This document shows, piece by piece, positions 43,763 through 52,233 of a DNA stretch of 64,000 nucleotides (its first letter is position 1; each line of letters begins with the position of its first letter). A model generated the notes under the pieces. It was not told the DNA's origin. It ran no database searches and saw only the letters and a program-made list of their open reading frames with translations. Location: positions 2,046,001 through 2,110,000 of the forward strand of contig OZ244866.1 of NCBI GenBank assembly GCA_965221185.1, read 5' to 3'. The DNA comes from Aldehydirespirator sp965221185. Lineage in GTDB: Bacteria; Actinomycetota; Acidimicrobiia; Acidimicrobiales; Aldehydirespiratoraceae. The position numbers and the translations under genes are program-made.

Positions 43763-45150
43763 ATGATCCCCACCCGACGGCGTGGTCTGAAGGCGGCCGG
43801 AATCGCGCTGCTTGCGACTGCGTTCCTCATCGCTCTGCCGGCCGTGGCGCTGGCCGACGAGCACGCCCCGGCGGGCGTCAGCGACGAGACCCAGTTCATC
43901 CTGAACACGTTCGCCTTCCTGGTCTGGGGCGCGCTGGTGATGTGGATGTGCGCCGGCTTCACGATGCTGGAGTCCGGCGCGGTGCGCACCAAGAACGCCT
44001 CGATGATCTGTCTCAAGAACATCGGCATCTACTCGATCGCCGGCCTGGCCTACTACTTCATCGGCTACAACCTGATGTACGTCGACGTGGGCGACATGGT
44101 CGGCTCGTTCCAGTTCCTCTACAGCACTTCCGACGCCGAGATCGCCCTGCTCGACGGCGCGGCCGGCAGCCTCGCGGAGGTGGTCGGCAACGGCTACGCG
44201 GTGATGTCGGACTGGTTCTTCCAGATGGTCTTCGTGGCCACCGCTGCATCGATCGTCTCGGGCGCCATCGCCGAACGGATCAAGATGTGGGCGTTCTTCG
44301 CTTTCACTCTGATCCTGACCGCCTTCATCTACCCGATCGTGGGCGCCTGGCACTGGGGCCAGGGCTGGCTCTACGAAGAGGGCTTCGTCGACTTCGCCGG
44401 ATCGACCATCGTTCACAGCACCGGCGGCTGGGCCGCGCTGGCCGGCCTGCTGGTCATCGGGCCCCGGCTCGGCAAATACCGCTCCGACGGCAGCGTCAAG
44501 TCCACTCCCCCGTCCAACGTGCTGGTGGTTACGTTGGGGGTGCTGATCCTCTGGCTGGGGTGGTTCGGGTTCAACGGCGGCTCGCAGCTGGCTCTGGGAA
44601 GCGCCGCCGACGCGGTGGCCATGAGCAACGTGCTGGTCAACACCAACCTGGCCGCCGCGGCCGGGGTGGTGGCCGCGCTGGCCATATCCCGCCCCGTCTT
44701 CGGCCGCATGGACCTTTTGCGGGCCTCAACGGGGCCCTCGCCGGGCTGGTCTCGATTACCGCCGCGCCCAACCTCACCGACCACTGGTGGTCGGTGATCA
44801 TCGGCGCCATCGGCGGCCTGCTGTGCACGCTGGCGATCAGGTTGCTGGAGAGGATCAAGATCGACGATGTGGTCGGGGCCATCCCCGCCCACCTCGTGTG
44901 CGGCATCTGGGGAACCCTGGCGGCCTCCATCGCAGGCGGCGCCCAGTTCCACATCCAGCTACTCGGCGTGGTGACTGTCGGCGCGTTCGCGTTCGTCACC
45001 TCGCTCATCGTGTGGAAGCTCCTCGACATGGCCATGGGACTGCGGGTGTCGGCCGAGGCCGAGCGGCTCGGCCAGGACACCGCCGAGCTGGGCATCGAGA
45101 CCTACCCCGAGTTCGTGCTCATGCCCGAGGACTTCAACGACGACGACTGA
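43763..45150 (+). pseudogene. amt: Ammonium transporter Amt, interrupted by a single-base frameshift
   Basis: Read with one correction it encodes 462 residues: signal peptide (LLATAFLIALPAVALA), then Amt domain with VWGALVMWMCAGFTMLESG, IGYNLMYVDVG, AWHWGQGWLYEEGFVDFAGSTIVHSTGG (conserved pore His/Asp region), WFGFNGGSQLALG and NGALAGLVSITAAPN. The frame breaks at the TTTT run 44715-44718; one extra T restores DLFAGLNG. After the break the second half continues intact to ETYPEFVLMPEDF. A sequencing/assembly error, a true mutation or a recoding site are all possible; conserved sequence on both sides favours error or very recent loss. Confidence 0.85.
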
Positions 45151-45183
45151 ATGACCACTTCACTGGAGTAAGGGGCATTGGAC

Positions 45184-46313
45184 ATGGCTGAATGGCTTGG
45201 TATCGAGCACCTCACGGAGCTCTCCGGAGGGGAGGCGGTTGCGGCGTTCTTCACGCCGCTGATCATCTTCGCCGTGTTCTTCGTGCTGCAGCTCATCCTG
45301 CCCGCGAGGCGGGTTCCCGGCTACGTCAAGGATCGCGAGACCGGCGAGCCCCGCAACTACCGGCTGAACGGCCTGCTGGTGTTCGTGATCGTGGAGCTCG
45401 TGTGGGCATTCGAGCTCACCGGCCTGCCCCGCGACTGGTTCTACCGGTCGACGCTGTGGGCGGTGCTCGGCGGCACGGTGTTCTGCACCCTCTTCGCGGT
45501 CTGGTCGGTGTTCAGCCAGCCCCCCGGCGAGATCGCGAACCCGTGGCTGGCGCTGTGGGAGGGGCGGTCCAGCTCTTCGGTGGCCGCATCGACATCAAGA
45601 TGTGGTGGTATGTCGTCGGCGGGACGATGCTGTCGCTCAACGCCCTGTCCGGGGCGGTGTGGCACCACAACGAGTTCGGCGAAGACGCCAACCCTGGCAT
45701 CTACCTGTATGCGGCCTTCTGGACGTTCTACGTGTTCGACTACTTCATATTCGAGCGGGTCCAGCTATACACCTACGACCTGATCCACGAGCACATCGGT
45801 TTCAAGTTGTGGTGGGGCGGCCTGGTGGCCTACGGGTGGCTGTTCATCCTGCCGCTGTGGGGCATGGCCGCTCACCCGGATCCCGGGTTCTCGACGGGAG
45901 GGATGTATTTCTGGCTCATCGGTTGCGGGGTGCTGTTCCTGGTCGGGTGGACCATCGGGCGGGGAGCCAACCTGCAGAAGTACACGTTCAAGCGGTGGCC
46001 GGAGCGCAAGTTCATCGGGATCTTCGAGCCGCAGTACATCGAGGCCGGCGAGCGCAAGATCCTGTGCAGCGGATGGTGGGGCTCCGCCCGCCACTTCAAC
46101 TACCTGGGCGAGGGGATCCTGGCCGTGTCGTTCGCTCTGGTGTTCGGCCACCCCGGCAATCTCTGGGCTTGGACCTACTCCATCTTCGTCGTCTCGTTCT
46201 TCACCGTCCGTCAACGCTTCGACGAGAGAGCGTGCGAGCAGAAGTACGGCCCCGAGAAGTGGGCCGAGTACCAGGCCCGAGTGCCGTACCGGATCTTTCC
46301 TGGCATCTACTGA
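45184..46313 (+). pseudogene. ERG4/ERG24 sterol reductase-like membrane protein, interrupted by a frameshift
   Basis: With one inserted G the gene encodes about 376 residues with eight or more membrane segments. It contains YRLNGLLVFVIVELVWAFEL, then after the break IDIKMWWYVVGGTMLSLN, GWWGSARHFNYLGEGILAVSFAL and DERACEQKYGPEKWAEYQARVPYRIFPGIY, the C-terminal signature of delta-14/delta-24(28)-type sterol reductases and ICMT-like proteins. The frame breaks in the GGGG run 45561-45564; a fifth G gives WEGAVQLFGG. AAGGGG lies eight bases before ATG 45184. It is probably co-transcribed with amt. Confidence 0.82.
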
Positions 46314-46320
46314 GAGGTCT

Positions 46321-46341
46321 CCCTGCGCTGCCCGTGCAGGG
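46321..46341 (+). terminator. Hairpin after the sterol-reductase-like gene
   Basis: CCCTGC and GCAGGG enclose a 9-base loop starting eight bases after the stop. No U-tract follows, so it is only a possible terminator. Confidence 0.35.
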
Positions 46342-46367
46342 TGACTGCGATGAGATGACCGGACTGA

Positions 46368-46448
46368 CTTGCGGCCCACACGGGCCGCGAGCCAGGACGA
46401 CGTGCTCGCTTGCGGCCCACACGGGCCGCGAGCCAGGACGACGTGCTC
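46368..46448 (+). repeat. Two tandem 41-bp units with perfect hairpins
   Basis: Two near-identical 41-bp copies, each carrying the palindrome GCGGCCC-ACAC-GGGCCGC (46371-46388 and 46412-46429) followed by GAGC...GCTC. They resemble a REP/BIME module and fill most of the 46314-46545 gap between the reductase-like gene and tRNA-Ala. They are unrelated to the dispersed repeat family. Confidence 0.75.
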
Positions 46449-46545
46449 CAACCCGTCGCTGGGGAAGCGCGGACACCCGGAAGAGACTATGGCTGTGACC
46501 TGGGATTCTGTAGAGCTGACAGGCAACGGTGCCCTTCCAGCGGGG

Positions 46546-46619
46546 TGGAGGTGAGGGGACTCGAACCCCTGGCCTCCTCGATGCGACCGAGGCGCTCTAG
46601 CCAACTGAGCTACACCCCC
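46546..46619 (-). tRNA. tRNA-Ala (anticodon CGC)
   Basis: A 74-nt cloverleaf on the minus strand. Acceptor GGGGGTG pairs with CACCTCC (one G-T pair), the D stem is GCTC/GAGC, anticodon stem CCTCG/CGAGG encloses GTCGCAT with anticodon CGC at 46583-46585, and the T arm is AGGGG-TTCGAGT-CCCCT. CCA is not encoded. Loop position 32 is G, which is uncommon. Confidence 0.95.
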
Positions 46620-46701
46620 GCGGGAGGGATGAGTCTACCGGCGGCGCCCCGGCGTGGGTACCCCTCACGCGGGTCACACCGGACCGCATCGCCAGCGAAC
46701 G

Positions 46702-46707
46702 TAGGCT
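46702..46707 (+). promoter_or_regulatory. -10-like TAGGCT before csaB micro-ORF
   Basis: TAGGCT ends seven bases before a GTG at 46715 that opens an 8-codon frame (stop included) ending on the csaB start. The spacing matches other leaderless starts in the window. Confidence 0.4.
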
Positions 46708-46714
46708 GACCGTT

Positions 46715-46738
46715 GTGGCGAACCGCACCATCCAATGA
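46715..46738 (+). CDS. Seven-residue micro-ORF overlapping the csaB start
   Basis: GTG 46715 reads VANRTIQ and ends with TGA that overlaps the ATG of csaB (ATGA). It may be translated from a leaderless transcript and couple ribosomes to csaB, which has no Shine-Dalgarno of its own. It could equally be a chance frame in a 20-nt leader. Confidence 0.3.
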   Translation: MANRTIQ

Positions 46739-47820
46739 CCCGGCGGATCGCCATCGCCGGCTGGTTCGGCTCCGACAACCTCGGCGACGAGTTGATCCTC
46801 CAATGCTTGATCCAGGCCCTGAGAGCCCGCGGCGCTGAGCCGGTCGCCATCAGCATCGACGCGGCCCGCACCAGCCGCGACCACGGGATCGGAGCGATCA
46901 CCCATCGAAACCCGAGCCAGTCGCTGACTCTTCGGCGGCTTCTGCGAGACGCCGATGGGCTGGCCATCGCGGGCGGAGTCATACAGTCCGAGACCTCGCC
47001 GTGGAACATTCCGTTCCACACCTCGCGCCTGCGAGCCGCAGTCGCAGAGCGCTGTCCGGCCGCGGCCATCGGAATGGGAGTAGGCCAGGTAGGGGGCCTG
47101 CTCGGGCTAGGCCTGAGCCGCCGTTCGCTACGGCACCTCAGCCATCTGGTAGTGCGAGACGACGACTCCGCCGAGCGGCTCCGCCGTTGGGGCCTGCCGC
47201 GCGTGGTCGTCGGAGCCGATCCCGTGCTGGCGATCGAGCCCCCGAGCGTCGAGCCCACCGACACGATGTGCGTGATCTTGCGGCCCTCCAACCGACGCGG
47301 CCTGCGAACGGCGGCGGGCAAGGCCGCTACGGCCGAGCCGCGTGGTGCGGCACTCGACCGCATCGCTCGATCCATAGAAGCGGCCGCGGCCGCTACCGGT
47401 CTGGCCCCTCGCCTGCTCGCATTCCAAGCCAGCCGCGAGGGCCTGATCCATGAAGAATTGGCCGACCGGCTGACCAGGACGGCCGAGGTGGTCGCACCGA
47501 CCGTCGGCTCGGTTCTGGCAGAGGTCGGACGCAGCCGGCTGGTGGTAACGATGCGATATCACGGCGCGGTGGCCGCTCTGCTGCACGGCAGACCGGCCGT
47601 CATGCTCAACTACTCGCCCAAGATGGCCTCTCTGGCGGGCGAGGCCGGCGGATGGGCCCCGCTGCTGAACCTCGAACAGCTCGTGTCGGGCCAGCTCGAG
47701 GCCGCGGTCTTGGCCGCGCTCGACGCTCCGGACCGGGCGTCGGAGGCGCGAGCGGAGCTTCGAGGCCGGCTGGCGGCGAACGACGCCGCCCTAGACGAGT
47801 TGACCGCAGTTGGAAGCTGA
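46735..47820 (+). CDS. csaB: Polysaccharide pyruvyl transferase family protein (CsaB-like)
   Basis: A 361-residue glycosyltransferase-B-fold enzyme that adds pyruvate ketals to cell-wall or exopolysaccharide sugars. Typical segments are RIAIAGWFGSDNLGDELILQCLIQ at the N-terminus, HLVVRDDDSAERLRRWGL in the middle and LVVTMRYHGAVAALLHGRPAVMLNYSPKMASLA near residue 275, the conserved His-containing C-terminal motif. It is followed at once by a flippase-like gene. Pyruvylation anchors S-layer proteins in some bacteria. Confidence 0.88.
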   Translation: MTRRIAIAGWFGSDNLGDELILQCLIQALRARGAEPVAISIDAARTSRDHGIGAITHRNPSQSLTLRRLLRDADGLAIAGGVIQSETSPWNIPFHTSRLRAAVAERCPAAAIGMGVGQVGGLLGLGLSRRSLRHLSHLVVRDDDSAERLRRWGLPRVVVGADPVLAIEPPSVEPTDTMCVILRPSNRRGLRTAAGKAATAEPRGAALDRIARSIEAAAAATGLAPRLLAFQASREGLIHEELADRLTRTAEVVAPTVGSVLAEVGRSRLVVTMRYHGAVAALLHGRPAVMLNYSPKMASLAGEAGGWAPLLNLEQLVSGQLEAAVLAALDAPDRASEARAELRGRLAANDAALDELTAVGS

Positions 47821-48760
47821 GCGGGCACCCGCCTCAGCCGGCCCCGGGCAGATGGCTCGGCTGGCGCGAGGCGCCTACATCGCGGCGCTCGGCGCGGCGA
47901 TCGTCTGGCTGGCGGTGGCTCGCGGGGCCGAGGTGGCGGATCTGCTCGAGCGCGCCCGACCCCTGCCGATCGCGGCGGCGCTGGCGGCGACGTTCGTCCT
48001 CATTGGGCTGTCAGCGCGATTCTGGGTGCAGGGCCTTCGGATGCTGGGCCATCGGCCGCGGCTGTCGGAGGTCGCACTGGCAACCGCCCGGGTCCTTCCC
48101 GCCCGCTACATTCCTCTCGGTGTGAGCTTCGCGGCGGCCAGGATCGCCCTGCTGCGGGCCCGCGGCATAGAACTTGCGCCGCTCATGACTACTGCCGCGC
48201 TGGAGACGGTGATGCGTCCGACCGTGGCCTTGACGATGGGGACCGCGCTGCTCGCCGTCTCCGGCGGTACGGCTGGCAGCCTCAGCTGGCCGGTGACAGC
48301 CTTGGCCGTCGCAGCCGTTGCCGCGACGGCCGTGGCAGGAGGCAAGGCCCTCGGCTGGCTGGCTGCCCGGCGCGGTATCACCCTCACCATCACCTGGAAC
48401 GGCTACGCGCGGCTCGTGCTCGCGGAAGCGTCGTACTGGGCCTGGGCGTCGATGACGTTCGTGCTCTACCTGCGAGCGTTCCCGTCCGCTGACGAATTCG
48501 GAGCACTGCAGACGGCGGGAGCGTTCATGGTGGCTTGGGCGCTGGGGTTCCTCGCCGTTTTCGCGCCCCAGGGGATTGGCGTCGCCGAAATCAGCCTGGT
48601 CGGTCTGCTGGCGGCCGGCGATGACGAGTCGGGCATCGCCATGGCCGCTGTCTTCGCCGGCTACCGGCTCGTTCAGGTCGCCCGCGACATACTGGCGACC
48701 GCCTCGGCCGAGGTCATCGCCAAGCGTCGAGCTCGGCGAGGATCTGCACCGACGGGCTGA
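47810..48760 (+). CDS. UPF0104/lysylphosphatidylglycerol synthase TM-type membrane protein
   Basis: A 316-residue polytopic protein with about eight membrane segments. It resembles the flippase-like domain of MprF/AglD (YIPLGVSFAAARIALLRARG, FLAVFAPQGIGVAEISLVGLLAAG). TTG 47810 overlaps the csaB end by 11 bp; ATG 47852 (MARLARGAYIAAL) is an equally good start. It may move a lipid-linked precursor for the polysaccharide module. Its 3' end overlaps the convergent epimerase gene by 47 bp. Confidence 0.82.
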   Translation: MEAERAPASAGPGQMARLARGAYIAALGAAIVWLAVARGAEVADLLERARPLPIAAALAATFVLIGLSARFWVQGLRMLGHRPRLSEVALATARVLPARYIPLGVSFAAARIALLRARGIELAPLMTTAALETVMRPTVALTMGTALLAVSGGTAGSLSWPVTALAVAAVAATAVAGGKALGWLAARRGITLTITWNGYARLVLAEASYWAWASMTFVLYLRAFPSADEFGALQTAGAFMVAWALGFLAVFAPQGIGVAEISLVGLLAAGDDESGIAMAAVFAGYRLVQVARDILATASAEVIAKRRARRGSAPTG

Positions 48761-49808
48761 CCGTCGGAACTCGGAGCGGTCGTCGATACTGCTGGGGATC
48801 ACGCAGGAACTCCTCGACGATCACCCTGTCGTATCGGCTGACGACCACGTTGTCGCCCACGCCGTCGGGCCGGCCCGTCCGGTCGCACCAGAGCAGGGTG
48901 GGAACCCCCAGCGCGGCGCACTCCTCTTGGATGGTGCCGCCGTCGGTGATGACGAGTGGAGCGGATGCCACCATGGGCAGGAACTCCCCCCGCGGCGTCA
49001 GCGGCGCCACCTCCACGCCAGCCGCGGCCAACCGCTGCCGGGCCGCGCTTCCCAGGGCCCTGGATGTGGGGCTGTTCATGACCCACCGCACTGGCATCGC
49101 GGCCGCCAGTGTCTCGACGACCTCCACGAGCGCGTTCCGCCTCGTACGGTGATGGACGTTCTCGACCCGGTGAATGGTCACCACCGCGGCGCTGCGGCTC
49201 GAGTCGCCGTCAGTGTCGAGGGCGGCGTCGAGGGTCTCGCTCACAGTCTCGAGCACGGTGTTGGAGGGCTGCTCAACGATCCTGCCCTTCACCCCCGATC
49301 GTCGGAGGTTGGACGCGGCCTCCGGCCCGGGCGCGAACAGCACGTCGGCGAGTCGCCCCACAACGATCCGCACTATCTCCTCCGGGAAGGGGTGCAGCAG
49401 GCGACGAGTCCGCAGTCCAGCCTCTACTTGGGCCACGGCCAGCCCCGCCCGCTTGGCCAGCAGAGTGCTGAGCAGCGTGGTCGGCGTGTCGCCGTGCACG
49501 ACACATACGCCCGACCGCCCGCCGAACACGCGGTCGCGCAGACGAGACCGCGATGCGAGCCGCGCCGACAGCTTCAACGCCCACCACACAGCCTGAGGGA
49601 TCGACACGACGTCGCGGCCCGAGCCCATCCGGTGGTCGGGATCCCTCAATCCGAGCTCGTTCCGGTACGAGACGGCCAGTTCGGCGTGCTGGCCCGAGTC
49701 GATCAACCGATAATCGACGCCGTCGGAGTCCATCAGTCTCAGCAACGGCGCAATCTTGATGTACTGCGCCTTCGTGCCGATGAACACGTGGATCACGGTC
49801 TCTGCCAA
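48714..49808 (-). CDS. wecB: UDP-N-acetylglucosamine 2-epimerase family protein
   Basis: A 364-residue GT-B-fold enzyme (UDP-GlcNAc to UDP-ManNAc type, inferred). It contains VIHVFIGTKAQYIKIAPLLRLM, VVHGDTPTTLLSTLLAKRAGLAVAQVEAGLRT, VVTIHRVENVHHRTRR and LVITDGGTIQEECAALGVPTL with conserved His and Glu. The usual HR(x)EN motif is present as HRVEN. It starts TTG 49808, or GTG 49796 without the first four residues. It may supply ManNAc-type residues to the same polymer as CsaB. Confidence 0.87.
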   Translation of the reverse strand: MAETVIHVFIGTKAQYIKIAPLLRLMDSDGVDYRLIDSGQHAELAVSYRNELGLRDPDHRMGSGRDVVSIPQAVWWALKLSARLASRSRLRDRVFGGRSGVCVVHGDTPTTLLSTLLAKRAGLAVAQVEAGLRTRRLLHPFPEEIVRIVVGRLADVLFAPGPEAASNLRRSGVKGRIVEQPSNTVLETVSETLDAALDTDGDSSRSAAVVTIHRVENVHHRTRRNALVEVVETLAAAMPVRWVMNSPTSRALGSAARQRLAAAGVEVAPLTPRGEFLPMVASAPLVITDGGTIQEECAALGVPTLLWCDRTGRPDGVGDNVVVSRYDRVIVEEFLRDPQQYRRPLRVPTVSPSVQILAELDAWR

Positions 49809-49878
49809 TCACTGCGTGCTTCCGCGAGGCCCCTGTCGCAGCCTGGACCGCGCCCGGGCGCGATGGGCTGGCCGCGGG

Positions 49879-50925
49879 TCACGAGGACGATCCGACTGCG
49901 CCAGCCTCCCTGACCGCATGCCGGAGGCGGTCGGCCGCCTCCTCAGAGGTGATGTCGCGCTGCACTTCGGCCAGCATCTCGTAGCCGCCCATGAACTTGC
50001 GGGCGTCGGGCCTCAGCAGAGGGGGGTAGAAGTGGGCGTGCAGCACCCAGTGCGGCGACGGTTCACGACCGGGCGCCGGATGCCACCCCATCGAGTAGGG
50101 GAAAGGCATTCCGAACAGGGCGTCGTAGCCGGATAGCAGCTGCTTGAGCGCAGCTCCCAGCGAGACCCGCTCGGCCGAGCGCATATCGATGAAGCGGCTA
50201 AACCCGCGGCGGGATGCGAGAAGAGTCTCGAAGGGCCAAACAGCCCAGTAGGGCACGACGACCAGCCAGTCGTCGTTGCGCACAACGACTCGCTCATCCA
50301 ACTCCTCCTCGCGCTCGGCATAGCCGGTGAGCAGAGCGCGACCGTGGACGGCGTGGTGCTGGCGCTGGAGTTCGTCCTCGGTCGCCACAATCGCCGGGAT
50401 GACCGAGCCCGCCCATGCCTGACCGTGGGGGTGAGGGCTGGACGCACCCGTTGCCGTGCCCCTGTTCTCGAATATCTGCACCCAGGCCCAGTCATCGGAG
50501 AGCTCAGCGTGCTGGTCGCACCACAGATCGACGATCTCCGCAATGTCGGCCGCCGACATTCCGGCCAGCGCTGCGTCGTGGCGCGCCGAGAAACACAGCA
50601 CCCGGCAGGTTCCCAACTCCGGCTGGTAACTGAACCACGGTTCGTCTGCCGCATTGGAACCATGCGCCGACAGCGACGCTTCGGGCTCCAACGAGGCGAA
50701 GTCGTTAGTGAACACGAACGTCGAGTCGTAGTCAGGGTTTCGTGCCCCTCCGGCACGCTCGTTGCCCGGACACAGATGGCAGGTTGGGTCGTAGCGTCGA
50801 CCTGCCCGCGGTTGCGTCACCTCCGTCTCGCCCCGTAACGGACGCCTGGAGCGACCCGCCGCCACCAGGACCCACTGTCCGCTTAGCGGGTTGCGGCGCC
50901 TATGCGACCCCGGGTAGGCGTTCAC
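49879..50925 (-). CDS. galT: Galactose-1-phosphate uridylyltransferase
   Basis: A 348-residue Leloir enzyme exchanging UMP between UDP-glucose and galactose-1-phosphate. Zinc/His motifs: DPTCHLCPGNER (CxxC-type), and the active-site SPHPHGQAW with the nucleophile His near residue 165. LHAHFYPPLLR follows in the C-terminal part. GTG 50925 (VNAYPGSHRRRNPLSGQWVLV) matches the family start; the frame upstream is unrelated. galK and galE are not in the window. Confidence 0.92.
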   Translation of the reverse strand: MNAYPGSHRRRNPLSGQWVLVAAGRSRRPLRGETEVTQPRAGRRYDPTCHLCPGNERAGGARNPDYDSTFVFTNDFASLEPEASLSAHGSNAADEPWFSYQPELGTCRVLCFSARHDAALAGMSAADIAEIVDLWCDQHAELSDDWAWVQIFENRGTATGASSPHPHGQAWAGSVIPAIVATEDELQRQHHAVHGRALLTGYAEREEELDERVVVRNDDWLVVVPYWAVWPFETLLASRRGFSRFIDMRSAERVSLGAALKQLLSGYDALFGMPFPYSMGWHPAPGREPSPHWVLHAHFYPPLLRPDARKFMGGYEMLAEVQRDITSEEAADRLRHAVREAGAVGSSS

Positions 50926-51011
50926 GATTCTTGGGTTCCCTGAGAATCTCTGCGCGGCCGCGGCAGGACCGCCGGCACGCTCACCCCACCACAGGGCCGC
51001 AGAGTCATGCG

Positions 51012-51494
51012 TCAGCCGTTGACGACTTGCCTCAGGGGTGCGGCCACAGCCTCGCCGGGTGCGAGCCGCTGGGGATAGAGCACCCGCACCTGAGCCATGG
51101 CCGGGGCCGCAACCTGCTGGCGTTGGACAGCGCCGACGGCAAACAGCAGTAGAGCCAGGTCGGCCAGCACGTGAACGGCCAGGGAGACCGCCCCGAGGAC
51201 GGGCACGGCCAGCAGAGAAGCGACCGCCGCAGACACGAGCACCGCAGCCACCTGGCGGCGGCGGCATTGGGCCTGTTGTGGGGTCCGCGGCACCTCGAAC
51301 AGCTCGCCCCGGGGCTTCGTCTCGCCGCCGGCAATCCCAGCCTGTGCAGCCCCGCGGCCCACGCCGTTCATGGAGCGGTTGAAGCTGAGCATTCCGTCGT
51401 AGCGCATCGACTGCGCCGCCCGCCTCTCGCGATACCACATCGCGAAGTATCCGAGCCACGCCGTCGCTAGCACCGTCAGCACGATCAGAGTCAC
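51012..51494 (-). CDS. SepX/GlpR-like small membrane protein (candidate)
   Basis: A 160-residue protein: one N-terminal membrane helix (LIVLTVLATAWLGYFAMWY), a basic/polar linker with MSFNRSMNGVG-like motif (MLSFNRSMNGVGRGA), and two C-terminal helices (VAAVLVSAAVASLLAVPVLGAVSLAVHVLADLALLLFAVGAV). This 1+2 helix layout and the motif resemble the actinobacterial divisome protein SepX/GlpR, which in Corynebacterineae and Streptomyces lies near moeA (glp). GTG 51494 has AGGAGG ten bases upstream. The assignment rests on topology and gene neighbourhood. Confidence 0.55.
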   Translation of the reverse strand: MTLIVLTVLATAWLGYFAMWYRERRAAQSMRYDGMLSFNRSMNGVGRGAAQAGIAGGETKPRGELFEVPRTPQQAQCRRRQVAAVLVSAAVASLLAVPVLGAVSLAVHVLADLALLLFAVGAVQRQQVAAPAMAQVRVLYPQRLAPGEAVAAPLRQVVNG

Positions 51495-51718
51495 AGATCG
51501 GTTTCCTCCTCGTTAGATCGGGTCGAGACGCCGACGCCCCGGCGGATACGCACTATGCGCACCGCACGCCGCTTCGACGACCCGTACATGCAGACAACGG
51601 CTCCCAAGAGAATGTCAGGCAACAACAGCGAAGTGGTGGATATCTTCCGGTGATCGATATCTAGCGGGCGGTGCGCACGGTTCCTCACCGCGTCCGGTGC
51701 CCGACCGTCACCCGGCGC
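51495..51718 (-). promoter_or_regulatory. 224-bp gap between moaC and SepX-like gene
   Basis: It contains the AGGAGG site of the SepX-like gene and, further upstream, two copies of GATATC (51639-51644 and 51656-51661) flanking TTCCGGTGATC, which could be a regulator site or promoter. A 65-codon frame at 51491-51688 overlaps the SepX-like start but has no supporting signal. No molybdenum cofactor riboswitch was recognised. Confidence 0.3.
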
Positions 51719-52192
<474 letters not shown>

Positions 52193-52233
52193 TGCTCAGC
52201 CTCCGACCTCTGCTGGACCCGCGCCGCGGGCCC

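Noticed and set aside
46368..46448. CRISPR array
   Set aside because: Only two directly adjacent units without spacers.
46492..46554. Short ORF MAVTWDSVELTGNGAL before tRNA-Ala
   Set aside because: It runs into the tRNA gene, has only a weak ribosome site and no known similarity.
51491..51688. 65-codon ORF overlapping the SepX-like start by 4 bp
   Set aside because: No ribosome site or recognisable protein; the AGGAGG inside it serves the SepX-like GTG. Kept only as part of the gap description.
51495..51718. Molybdenum cofactor riboswitch before the moa genes
   Set aside because: The gap is downstream of moaC, not upstream of an operon start, and the Moco motif was not recognised.
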